From the NCBI GenBank assembly GCA_033807775.1, contig CM066314.1, positions 95,892,929-95,956,928 of the forward strand: 64,000 nucleotides of DNA. Reading direction: 5' to 3'. The position numbers were made by a program, and so were the translations under genes. Position 1 is the stretch's first letter; every line of letters begins with the position of its first letter. The DNA is from Saussurea involucrata. Lineage: Eukaryota; Streptophyta; Magnoliopsida; Asterales; Asteraceae. Below the pieces are notes generated by a model. It worked only from the letters and a program-made list of their open reading frames with translations, did no database searches and was not told the DNA's origin. Below are positions 1 through 8,908 of this stretch, piece after piece.

Positions 1-291
1 GAAATTCAACTTAATGAAATTTAACAATATTTCAATCAAATGAAATCAAATGCATGTGTTTGGATTCAAAAACAAGACATCATTGTATATCAAGTTAAAA
101 AATGTTCAGTTTCAACCCTTTTATTAAATCTATTTGGTGTGCTAGCATGGGAAATATGATTAGCTTCAAGCGTATGCAATTCTAAAACATATAAGAATAC
201 TTTTCTCTACTCACACTATTTGTCCAAAATCAGAATTTCATAAATTTACGGGTTTATCGCGACTTTGTATTTTCCCAAGTTTCAAGAGATG

Positions 292-416
292 TGTGCTCAT
301 TGGCATCTTTTGATTTTGTGCACATTGACATCTTTTGATTTTGTGCTCATTGGCATCTTTTGATTCTGTGCTCATTGGCATCCTTTGATTTTGTGCTCAT
401 TGGCATCTTTTGATCA
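292..416. repeat. 25-bp tandem repeat, five copies
   Basis: Five head-to-tail units of 25 bp start at 292, 317, 342, 367 and 392. Each reads roughly TGTGCTCATTGG followed by CATCTTTTGATTT. Units differ by only one to three bases. They lie in the R1 3' noncoding region. No function is evident. Confidence 0.85.
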
Positions 417-447
417 AAAAGTTTAGTAAGAATAAGATACACCGTTA

Positions 448-723
448 AACATGACTTTCTATCTGGTTCTATAGCAGGATTTGGGTTAGCAGATCCCAGA
501 CCAGTTGGCCTTAGGTGCTAGGTGACGAGCACCCCTTAGAACTTAATTTCCCAAACCAGAAAGGCCACATCGATATATCTTAAACCCATTTGTACCAGTA
601 GAACATGGCTTTCTATCTGGTTCTATTGCAGGATTTGGGTCAGCCGATCCCAGACCAGTTGATCTTAGGGACTAGGTGTCGAGCACCCCTTAGGACTTAC
701 TCTCCCAAACCAGAAAGGCCACA
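448..723. repeat. Direct duplication of ~120 bp, period 154 bp
   Basis: The blocks 448-572 and 602-723 align almost end to end. Shared landmarks are TTCTATCTGGTTCTAT, AGATCCCAGACCAGTTG or its variant, GAGCACCCCTTAG and AAACCAGAAAGGCCACA. They lie in the R1 3' noncoding region. A short ORF starting at 605 falls on one copy and is not supported as a gene. Confidence 0.8.
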
Positions 724-1182
724 GGCACAAACTTTCAAACTAAATGATATTCTATATAAGTTCGAATTTCCATCACAAAATATGAATGATATCTCAATCA
801 CTTGGTTCTTAATCATAGTGCTTCCCCCATATTTTCGTTTCCATTCATCATTCTGATAAATAGGCTTTTTGAGCATTATATTCTATATAAATCCAGATTC
901 ACATAACTTTGAGCATTCATGTTTTGCTAACCTTTCGATTATTTCAGAGGTGAAAGATGAAACAAATATAACTCAGATAAAACAAAAACACTTGTAAAAT
1001 CATCTTTTAGCACACATTTAATTCATTGAATGAAAATTGAAAATTTTATCTCATTGAATTAAATTTGTAAAGATTTAAGTTTTCAAAGTGGTAGAAACAA
1101 AATATAATCCAATGTTACCTTTTACCACGTTCCTTGAAGTAAAAAGATATAGCAGTTAAGGATATCACCTGAGAAGTATGAG

Positions 1183-1380
1183 TTCTAAACTGATTTGTTT
1201 AGAAATCTTAGTCTTTGAAGTACGGGTTCTAAACTGATTTGTTTAGAAGCCATAGTCTTTGAAGAACGGGTTTTGAACTGATATGTTCAAAAGCCATAGT
1301 CGTTGAAGCACGGGTTTTGAACTGATATGTTCAAAAGCCATAGTCGTTGAAGCACGGGTTTTGAACTGATATGTTCAAAA
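1183..1380 (-). repeat. R1 hairpin array: five stem-loops at exact 44-bp spacing
   Basis: Stem-loops occupy 1183-1204, 1227-1248, 1271-1292, 1315-1336 and 1359-1380, each starting 44 bp after the last. Each has 8-bp perfect arms and a 6-nt loop. The two on the left use arms TTCTAAAC and GTTTAGAA. The other three use TTTTGAAC and GTTCAAAA. The two stem types differ at two base pairs, and both members of each pair have changed together. The 22-nt spacers are also conserved. Equivalent arrays occur in R3 (47704 onward) and R6 (45492 onward). Confidence 0.85.
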
Positions 1381-1395
1381 GCCATAGATATTTGT

Positions 1396-1408
1396 CTCCC
1401 CCTTAATG
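1396..1408 (-). other. R1 internal polypurine tract
   Basis: The minus strand reads AAGGGGGAGAC here, between the Gag-like ORF and the hairpin array. R3 has the same motif in the same place (47680-47690). Repeated internal polypurine tracts are a described trait of Sirevirus-type copia elements. It may prime plus-strand synthesis or be a fossil of an earlier 3' end. Confidence 0.5.
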
Positions 1409-1501
1409 GTACAAATATTTTTCAAAAAATACGCCGCTTCTCTTCTGTTTTCAGTCATGTGTGTGGTATGTATCTACAATTCAGTACAACACATGAAGAA
1501 C

Positions 1502-1513
1502 CTGCAAAACAGA
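1502..1513 (-). promoter_or_regulatory. Splice-acceptor-like string directly after the R1 gag stop
   Basis: Immediately after the Gag stop (TAA, 1514-1516) the minus strand reads TCTGTTTTGCAG then G. This pyrimidine-rich AG looks like a plant 3' splice site. The same string, in the same place, follows the gag stop in R3, R4, R5 and R6, and in decayed form in R2. In full elements it would sit at the gag/pol border. It is kept here although R1 has no pol. Confidence 0.45.
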
Positions 1514-3292
1514 TTAAGCAGATTTTGGTACCCAATGGCATTTGGGTCCTAGTGGGTTAAGTGTAGATTTCTTACAAGGAATACTGTAAGAACCATACCA
1601 ATAAGAAGTATAATCTTTATGCACAAAGTCATTTGATCCACAGTAAGAACAACAGATTTTCTTATGTGCCAACCTAATCAGATGATTTACATAATGAATA
1701 GGATTAGGTTTAGCATAAGATTTACCTTTTGGCGTATTGTTCTTCTTTTCATTTGATGTGGATACAGATGATTTTGGCACTTCTTTCTTTGGAACTGTTG
1801 TGCCTTTGATTCTCCATTCCATCTTCACCCTCTTGAAGACTGGAACTTCTTCAGATTTGGAAGTATTAATTTTAGGCACTTTAACAATATCATCCGATTT
1901 ATCAAATAGAGGATTATAGAAAAGATTAGAAGAACGAATCTGACCTTTTGAGAAATCTGTTGATCTATTAAATTGTTTAGAAGGAATGTTTTTAAAACTT
2001 GAACTTGAAGCAGTTTTAAAAGAACATTCAGAATCATTTGAATCAACAAATGGAGTCTGAAAGATAGAATTATGACTAGCCTGCTTTGAGACATCAAATT
2101 TAAAAATGACGTCTTCAAGTTCTTTGACTTTGTTTATTAAAACATTTTTCTCTTTAGAAATTAGATCAAATTTCTTTTGGAGATCAGATTTGATCAACTG
2201 ATCCTTCATAATATCAGCTGATAAACCAGATAATCTTTTGGTAAGATTAAGAATCACATCTTCAAAATATACATGTTCCGATTCAAAATCTTTTTCCAAA
2301 AACCTTCTTTTATCAGTAATCTCTTTGAAAATTTCCATATTTTTCTTTTTAAGGGTTTTACTTTCCTTTTCAAAGAGATTTTGCTTTTCCGTGAAATCTT
2401 TTCTTTCCTTTTCCAAAAGATTTTCTAATTCAGAGATTTTCACGGAAAGTTCAGAACTTTTAATCTCAAAAAAATTTCGTTCAGTTTCAAATTTAGCTCT
2501 TTCTTTTTCGAGCTTGTCTTTTTCTAAAAATAAAACTTTCTCAAAGCCTGAAACTTGTTTTGAAAGTTTTATACATTTCAGCTCAGTCTCTTTCTTTTCT
2601 TCAAAAACTTTCTTTTCTTCAAAAGAAAAATTAGACAGTTTTCTCTTTAGATCGGCATTTTCATTGTCCAAAATTTTCCCTATATCTTTAACTTCTTTTA
2701 ATTGAGCATGTAACTTTAAGTTCCACTTCACTCTCTTTTCTTCTCTACTCTTCAAATCGGCATTTTCTTTTTGAAGAGTTGTTACTTTCTCTTGAAGATT
2801 CTCGATTTGATCGTGCAGACTTGAGTTGTCTTTCTTTGCTTCAAGATCTGCAATATAAACTTCAAGATCAGTTATTATTTTAGTAAGTTTAGCATTTGAA
2901 GAAGAAATGTCTAAAATTTGTCTTTTCAGATCAACATTTTCTTCTTCCAATGCTTTATTTAAAATAGGAGTTGAAGAATTTGAAGCATTATCTTTAACAG
3001 GAGTTTCTGATATAGGAGATGTTTCTGATAAAATAACTTGTTGCAAAATTCCATTATTTGCCTTAGCTTTTTCAAGTGGCTTTGGAGGTGTTTTTGTTAT
3101 TATGACTTGTTGCAACACTTCATTATTTGGTTTAACAGATACATGTGAATTAACAGATGTTTCTGTTATAATGACTTGTTGCAACTTTACATTTGGTTTA
3201 ACAAAAACTTTTGCAATTGGAGGATTCTCCTTTTTCAGAGTTTGCTTCAAATCTTCACCACTGCTTTTAACAATAACTTGTTGTAAAACCAT
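1514..3292 (-). CDS. gag: R1 Gag-like coiled-coil protein (C-terminal-half Gag), intact
   Basis: An uninterrupted ORF of about 592 residues from an ATG at 3292; an in-frame ATG at 3355 would add 21 hydrophobic residues that look like leader. The N-terminal ~110 residues hold four copies of a short LQQVI motif about 30 residues apart. A long heptad-like Lys/Glu/Leu coiled coil follows for some 300 residues. A Ser/Lys-rich stretch then leads to a C-terminal Cys cluster (CCSYCGSNDFVH) and the ending WVPKS. Coiled coil, Cys cluster and WVPKS ending match the C-terminal half of Sirevirus-type Gag. The N-terminal UBN2-type Gag domain is absent. Probable role: a structural or RNA-binding particle protein of a non-autonomous element. 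Lack of any stop over 1.8 kb suggests recent activity. Antisense Ser/Phe-rich ORFs here are shadows. Confidence 0.75.
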   Translation of the reverse strand: MVLQQVIVKSSGEDLKQTLKKENPPIAKVFVKPNVKLQQVIITETSVNSHVSVKPNNEVLQQVIITKTPPKPLEKAKANNGILQQVILSETSPISETPVKDNASNSSTPILNKALEEENVDLKRQILDISSSNAKLTKIITDLEVYIADLEAKKDNSSLHDQIENLQEKVTTLQKENADLKSREEKRVKWNLKLHAQLKEVKDIGKILDNENADLKRKLSNFSFEEKKVFEEKKETELKCIKLSKQVSGFEKVLFLEKDKLEKERAKFETERNFFEIKSSELSVKISELENLLEKERKDFTEKQNLFEKESKTLKKKNMEIFKEITDKRRFLEKDFESEHVYFEDVILNLTKRLSGLSADIMKDQLIKSDLQKKFDLISKEKNVLINKVKELEDVIFKFDVSKQASHNSIFQTPFVDSNDSECSFKTASSSSFKNIPSKQFNRSTDFSKGQIRSSNLFYNPLFDKSDDIVKVPKINTSKSEEVPVFKRVKMEWRIKGTTVPKKEVPKSSVSTSNEKKNNTPKGKSYAKPNPIHYVNHLIRLAHKKICCSYCGSNDFVHKDYTSYWYGSYSIPCKKSTLNPLGPKCHWVPKSA

Positions 3293-4457
3293 TTTGAATA
3301 TTGCTAGAAATTGATTGTTCAGAAGATCAAGCAGACAGTGTATGAAAATACACAAAAAAAATATATAAAAATTTTCTTGAAAAGCTCTTACAGTGTATGA
3401 AATACACTATAGAAAAAATTTCGAGATAAAAAATTTTCTCAAGGATTCGGATGATTAAGGGTTCGAATTCAACGAATTCGGATGAAGAAGGGTTCGAATT
3501 CACTCAATTCGGACTTAACTTGGTTCGAATTCAACGAATTCGGATGCTTAAGGGTTCGAATTCTATGAATTCGGATGCTTAAGGGTTCGAATTCTATGAA
3601 TTCGGATGCTTAAGGGTTCGAATTCTATGAATTCGGATGCTTAAGGGTTCGAATTCAATGAATTCGGATGCTTAAGGGTTCGAATTCTATGAATTCGGAT
3701 GCTTAAGGGTTCGAATTCTATGAATTCGGATGCTTAAGGGTTCGAATTCAACACTTGGAAAAATTTAATCAACTCAATTCGAATCTAACACAGTTCGAAT
3801 TCTCCTCAATTCGAATCTAACACGGTTCGAATTCTCCTCAATTCGAATCTTGCTGGGTTCGAATTCAATCAATTCGAATCCTTCTTGAGTCGAATTCTAC
3901 ACTTGTATTTCCAAGAACACTCCGAATTCTTCTTTGAATGATCCGAATTCACCAAGAATGATCCGAATTCACCAAGAATGATCCGAATTCTGCACTTCGA
4001 ACACGAAAATCACTAAATCAGCCATAACTTTTTCAATTCTTGATCAATTGTTATGAAATTTGCACAGATTTGTTCAAAATTTGATTCCACACACTTTCTT
4101 AGTTAATCACAAATCCTAATTCGATCAATTTAATCGAATTTTGATCCAAAAATAGTAGAAAAAGTTTTCGAACAAAAATGATATAAAATGATCAGATCTG
4201 CAAATTCTGTGCAGATTTTGGTGTTGATCCAAGAATTAAAGATGTTCAGGAATCAAATCCGAGTGCAATGATGTCAAGAATCAATCCAAAAGATCAAAAA
4301 TTAAAGAAAATATGAAATCTGAATGAATAGTAAATGAAGAAGGGTCAGAATTCTTGATGAACAGTGATGAATAGTGATGAACACCCAATCCGAATTCTTC
4401 AGCTTTAGTGTAAAAAATCTTCAATTTGGTCTTCGATCTGCTTGAATCTTCTGTTTA
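3293..4457 (-). other. R1 5' leader
   Basis: About 1.16 kb of untranslated leader lies between the primer-binding site and the Gag-like ATG. It is dominated by the 31-bp tandem array at 3445-3895 and a smaller 20-bp array (3939-3990, three copies of a unit containing TGATCCGAATTCACCAAGA). The GAATTC/TTCGAA theme runs through both. No ORF is supported. Confidence 0.6.
3445..3895 (-). repeat. 31-bp tandem array built on TTCGAATTC
   Basis: About ten 31-bp units run from 3445 to 3752 and about four diverged units follow to ~3890. Each contains ATTCGGATG or ATTCGAATC at one end and GGTTCGAATTC near the other, so every unit carries overlapping palindromes TTCGAA and GAATTC. The most regular units are identical or differ at one or two bases. 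It lies in the R1 leader, where R6 and R3 carry arrays of different motifs. Confidence 0.9.
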
Positions 4458-4469
4458 GCTCTGATACCA
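4458..4469 (-). other. R1 primer-binding site (iMet tRNA)
   Basis: The minus strand reads TGGTATCAGAGC, complementary to the 3' end of plant initiator-Met tRNA. It starts two bases inside the LTR end and fixes the element orientation as minus. Confidence 0.9.
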
Positions 4470-4471
4470 AT

Positions 4472-4726
4472 TGTGAAATCCCAAATCTCTAGCAATAAGA
4501 TATGAATGTAGTGAGAGAGAATCTAGAGAGCAAATATTTCATCCATGTATTGAGCTCAAAGGATTACAAAAGGTTTCTAAAAGATTACAAATGCTTTCTA
4601 AAGTGTTTTAAACAAATGAACTAGACAAGCCTATTTATACCCATGACATACAAGGTATAAAGGCAATCACAACTAATACAGTACATTGACTTTACAGTAA
4701 ATCTTGAATACAACAATGCTCTAACA
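4472..4726 (-). repeat. R1 5' LTR (255 bp)
   Basis: On the minus strand it begins TGTTAGAGCATTG and ends GGGATTTCACA, followed two bases later by the primer-binding site. A TATA box (TATAAATAGG, near 4640) sits mid-LTR as expected. Only this copy is in the window, so LTR divergence cannot be measured. Confidence 0.8.
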
Positions 4727-5429
4727 CAAATCTTGCAAAAGCCTCTGCCAGATACACCGAGACCTCAGAGCCTCTGTCGATCAACATCCGAAGAACAAGT
4801 CCAAGACAGAAATCAAGACCACAGAGCCTCTTTTAATCTTGACAGAGCCTCTGTGATACTAAAGACTGAAGATGAAAATGAAGGCTCTTGAAGACAAACA
4901 CAAGTGTGCTGCTCACGTGCCTCTGTTGTACGAAGATTTTGAAGATCAAATAGTACAAGGCACGTTCCTCTACTTTCCACGTGTCATCTTCTGAGAGGCT
5001 GCAGCTTTTACAGAGTACTATCATCGGCGCATAACCTTAACGTATACTAGTATGCGTTCCACGATCATGCCTCCTGTACACCTTGTCACCTTGTCTTTTG
5101 TATAAATAGAGAGTGATACCAGACCTTTTCTGGAAACGAAGCACAACACACACACACACACACACACACCTACTTAGAGAGAAATTTATCTGTGATATAC
5201 ACACACTTTGTGGTGTTCTTGGTGTAATACATGGTGAATCAATAGAGATGAATCTTTGAGCATTTTTGTATTATATCTAATGCATTAATCTTTCTGTTGT
5301 GTGTTCTCTACCATTATAGTCTAACCCAAACTGTTCTTTAAAACGCTTCTGCACTTAAGTCTTATTATGCTCTATTTTTTTAACGTTTGTGGTTTAAACA
5401 TCACTGTCGAGTCTGAAGTGGGATCAACA
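4727..5429 (+). repeat. R2 5' LTR, left end missing
   Basis: It ends GGGATCAACA just before the PBS. A TATA box (TATAAATAG, 5101-5109) is preceded by G-box-like ACGT elements (CACGTG near 4914 and near 4977). A (CA)n microsatellite lies at 5146-5169. The first ~150 bp are rich in CAGAGCCTCTG-type near-palindromes. The TG start is not visible because R1 abuts at 4726. Confidence 0.75.
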
Positions 5430-5431
5430 AT

Positions 5432-5443
5432 TGGTATCAGAGC
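5432..5443 (+). other. R2 primer-binding site (iMet tRNA)
   Basis: TGGTATCAGAGC, two bases after the LTR terminus CAACA. It sets the plus orientation of R2. Confidence 0.9.
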
Positions 5444-5750
5444 AAACTTTGATTCTTAATATCAAAGGATCCACTCTGCAATGATCTCGACTAGTTTTTG
5501 GTAGATTTGTGGATTGATTTTAAGTTTTATTCTTCACTTTCAAAACAGTCCCTGTTTTTCTGTTGTTATCAACCAGTTTGATTCTAACAACTAAATAGGA
5601 ACTGTTATCTTGTTAAAATCCTTCTATTTGGTGCTTTGTTCAATTCTTTCTAAGTTCAAACTCATATTTTAAGTCAATTTCATCGATCAAAGGTCACTGT
5701 ACCTTACTCTGTTTTCTGCTTCTCTTTGAAAACTCCATTTTTCATCAAAA

Positions 5751-8700
5751 ATGGCAAAAACAATGAACTTCTTCACTGCTGGTTCTCTAACCAAACCACC
5801 AACCCTTCTCAGAGATGAATACCCACAATGAAAAATTCGAATGATCCATTTCTTTGAAGGTGTTGACAAAGACTTGATCACATACCTTCACAATCCACCC
5901 TATGTTCCCATGGTAACAATGCCAAGAGTACCAAAGGACATTGATAAATGGTCCCCACAGGATTGGGAAAAATATGAATGTGCAAAGAAGGAAAAACGTC
6001 TTCTGATAATGGCCATACCAAATGACCTCTTTCAATCCTTGGATGCTTGTGAAACAGCTCATGATCTGTGGAGAGAGCTAGAAAAGCAGCTAGAAGGTGG
6101 AGCCAAGACACAGAAAAATAGAAGAGCTCGGTGCATAAATGAGTACTAGGCATTCAAAGCTCTGCCATCAGAATCTCTACAAAACTCTTACGATAGATTC
6201 AACTCTCTGATTAACAAATGCAAAGAGTTTGGTATTCACAGAACCACCGATGAAAAAATTTTATGTTCCTCAAGGGGCTTGAATGTTGAGTGGCTTCAAC
6301 TATCCATGTCTTTACAAACAAACCAAGACTTGGACACTTGGACCCTCACAGACCTCTATGGCACTCTGGTTGCACAGGAAAGCCAAATAGCCAGACGAAA
6401 GCCCAACTGGGTGGACCTCTGGCACTTATAGGCAAAGCCACAGAGGTGCAAGAAAAGCCAAAGAAGGATAAGGCTCTGGAGGAGAAAAAGAAGAAGAAAA
6501 AGAAGGTTTTGGTTGTTGGCAGTGATGAAGAAGAGTTGATGGATGAGGATGAGGCAACAATGGCCTCCATAGTTAAATCCTTAGCTCTGCTGACCAAGAA
6601 ATTTGGGAATAGAGGATTCAAGAGGAAGTCTGGATTCAACAGAGGGTTGAACGACAGAGATGGATGAGACGATAGAGGTGGCAAGTATCAAAGCTATAGG
6701 CCACCACAGGGATATGATCAGAGAAATCAAGGAAGAGAGTAGTTCCATGACCAACAGGGGATGTATGACAGAGGATATGAGCATAAGGGAGGAGGAGAAC
6801 ACCAACCGAGGCAGAATGATTACCCTCAAATGGGTATGCCTAGGGAGGAGCACATAGCTTAAAATAAAGCTTCCACGTCTCCACAGAACTCAGGGTGCTT
6901 CAAGTGTGGAAAGCCAGACCACTACGGGGCAGAATGCCGAAGCCATCCCAACAGACCCCAAAGAGACTCTGCCTTTTACAAAAAGAAGGTAGAATATTAT
7001 GCTCAAAAGTCTCTTATGGTAGAGCAAGAGAACTGGGTGTATGACGAGTCCTCTGATGAGGGAGAGAAGAAAAATTCATTGTTCTATGGGATGGCAGAGG
7101 TCAGCAGCTCCGACTCCGACTGTGAGGTACCCACTTCAAATTCATCCTCAAATGACACAGAAGCAAAACTTAGAGAAGATTACAATGAACTTGAAAAGAC
7201 TTGTGCTGATATTAAGAAAAAACTTGCCTTCTATGAGAGAGAAGCCAAACTTCTCACTCAGGAAAAGGCAAATATTGTTTTGGAAAAGGAAAATCTAGAA
7301 ATGGAATGGTATAAAGAAATAAATCATTTGAAAGAAAAGATTTCTGATCTTGATTTAGCCTTAAAAGCCAAAACCAAAGAACTTTTGAATAATGAGAATG
7401 ATAGGCTGAACATACTTGCTCTTAAAATATATTTCGAAAAGGAAAGAGAAGTTCTTCACCAGGACCTACTCGACAGAGACCTCTTAATTAAAAAAATATC
7501 AAGATGCACAGAAGGTGTATGAAAAAGTAAATACTCAAATAGGCAGAAGAGGAGTTAGCTTATGTGGCTTGGATCCTTTTACAGGACCAAAATAAACAAG
7601 TCCTTATCTTCCCTATATTGCGTTGGAGATGTTATAAAACCATGTTTTCCTAACTTACTCTCTATGAACAAAAGGCGAAAAACCTCTGAAGATGATCAAT
7701 GTGTGGTATCATAACACATATTTACCATCTTCGGACTATGTCAAAAGAGCATCCAAACCAAAGAAATATCTAAAAACACAGGATCGGATAGGTCTTTTCA
7801 AGTTTAGGGATCCAACGACTCAAACTCAAGTTATGCGCCTAAGCACCTGAGTTCATACCTTCGTCCACAGAGAATAGGCTGAAAAATAATTCTAAAAATG
7901 TCTTGGAAGCCTATGAAAAATCAATCTGTTGAAAATCATAAGATTTCCTCTATCGAACATGATCTGGGTGAAAAGGACTCTGTGGACTCTTCTGAGACTA
8001 CAGAGGATGCTCGTTGTACTTCAAAAGAGACAAACATTTCTGAAAATAAGGAAGAAAGTGAACATGTCACATGTACAGAGAATCTTGCCTCTGTCGACAT
8101 AGATTTCCTTGACTCAGACTCTGATTATGAGGATGACTCAACCTCTGTCGACTCAGAGACTGATTCTAACGACTCAGATATAGTACCTTGTGAATCAGAG
8201 GGATCTAAACTTCTCCCTGGCATTCTTAACAGAACAATTCCTCTAAAGGAGAAATTCACAAATATTCCTATCTGTCCACATTTTCTAGACATGTGCATAC
8301 AAGCTAAAACTTCTCTTGAGCATGAAAAGATTAAGGAACAAAAAGAAAAATCCTCTCAAACTCCAAAATTTTCAAAACCATTAAGGCCAACTCAAGAAAA
8401 ACTTACTTGGCAACAAAAAGGAAAATGGATTGAAAATAACAAGTCTTTTACTTCTGTGACAGTGAAATCGACAAAAGTTCACCACAGAAGAAGGGTACAG
8501 CAGAAGGATCATCTAAAGAGAGATTTTTATAAAAATAAATCTAGCCTAGATAGGTAATTCTGTAACAAAAAGTATGATGCTAGGAGAGATTGCAATCATA
8601 AAGCTTCTTTACCCATGTTCAATGTTTTTAATGAAAAGTTTAAACAAGTTTATTCACATGTTGATTATTGTCATTGCTTTGAACTTATGTATTAGTTATA

Positions 8701-8888
8701 TCAACATTTCTCTGGTCCTCACTGTTTCCTCTCTAAACCCAAAGCAAAGAACACAAAATTCAAGGGTAAGGAGAAACAAAAATGGTTCTTCTAACGAAGT
8801 TAAAACCAAAACTAAGGATGCTAAGGCAACCTTAAAGTTACCTAACAAGATTAGACCCATTTGGAAATGGGTACCTAAATCTCTCTAA
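5751..8888 (+). pseudogene. gag: R2 gag pseudogene
   Basis: Starts at ATG 5751. The N-terminal part (to ~6300) resembles the UBN2/copia Gag domain but has stops at 5829 (TGA) and 6147 (TAG) and a frameshift near 6270. A Lys-rich linker follows (6420-6660), then a CCHC zinc knuckle, CFKCGKPDHYGAEC, at 6896-6937, and a coiled-coil stretch to ~7520. The 7560-7890 part is frame-broken. An acidic Ser/Asp/Glu-rich segment (7898-8557) ends the region, with further breaks before the terminal WVPKS and its TAA (8886-8888). Roles in the family: particle assembly and RNA binding. This copy cannot make the protein. Confidence 0.75.
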
Positions 8889-8908
8889 TTGTATGGCAGA
8901 AGCAGTAT

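Larger units (their letters stand above)
1..1182 (-). other. R1 3' noncoding region
   Basis: This is AT-rich sequence without a credible ORF, lying downstream of the R1 Gag-like ORF in element orientation. It contains a 25-bp tandem array (292-416) and a duplicated block of about 120 bp (448-572 and 602-723). Neither an LTR end nor a 3' polypurine tract adjoining an LTR is visible, so the element continues beyond the left edge. The remainder (1-291, 724-1182) holds nothing I can name. Confidence 0.5.
1..4726 (-). mobile_element. R1: gag-only copia-like LTR retrotransposon, 3' end outside window
   Basis: On the minus strand the order is: LTR (4472-4726), iMet primer-binding site (4458-4469), a repeat-rich leader, one intact Gag-like ORF (3292 down to 1514), a polypurine-like G run, a hairpin array and a long 3' noncoding region that continues past base 1. 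No protease, integrase, RT or RNase H is recognisable between the ORF and the window edge. R3 and R6 in this window have the same plan, so I read R1 as a member of a non-autonomous gag-only group that needs Pol in trans. The 3' LTR cannot be seen, so the total length and the TSD are unknown; the base run after the LTR is CAAAT. R1 sits in, or against, the 5' LTR of R2. Confidence 0.75.

Noticed and set aside
605..856. 83-codon ORF near the left edge
   Set aside because: It lies on one copy of a duplicated noncoding block and the other copy is not open in the same way.
2238..3314. Plus-strand ORFs of 155 and 135 codons opposite the R1 Gag-like ORF
   Set aside because: Ser/Phe-rich antisense of a Lys/Glu coiled coil; typical shadow with no homology or initiation context.
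3445..3990. CRISPR-like regular repeat array
   Set aside because: Units are contiguous with no unique spacers, and the setting is a plant retrotransposon leader.
4458..4469. tRNA-Met gene at the TGGTATCAGAGC sites
   Set aside because: Only 12 bases complementary to the tRNA 3' end are present, beside LTR ends; these are primer-binding sites.
5146..5169. (CA)n microsatellite as a functional element
   Set aside because: Simple repeat in the R2 LTR; similar simple repeats such as (CT)n at ~58272 occur by slippage.
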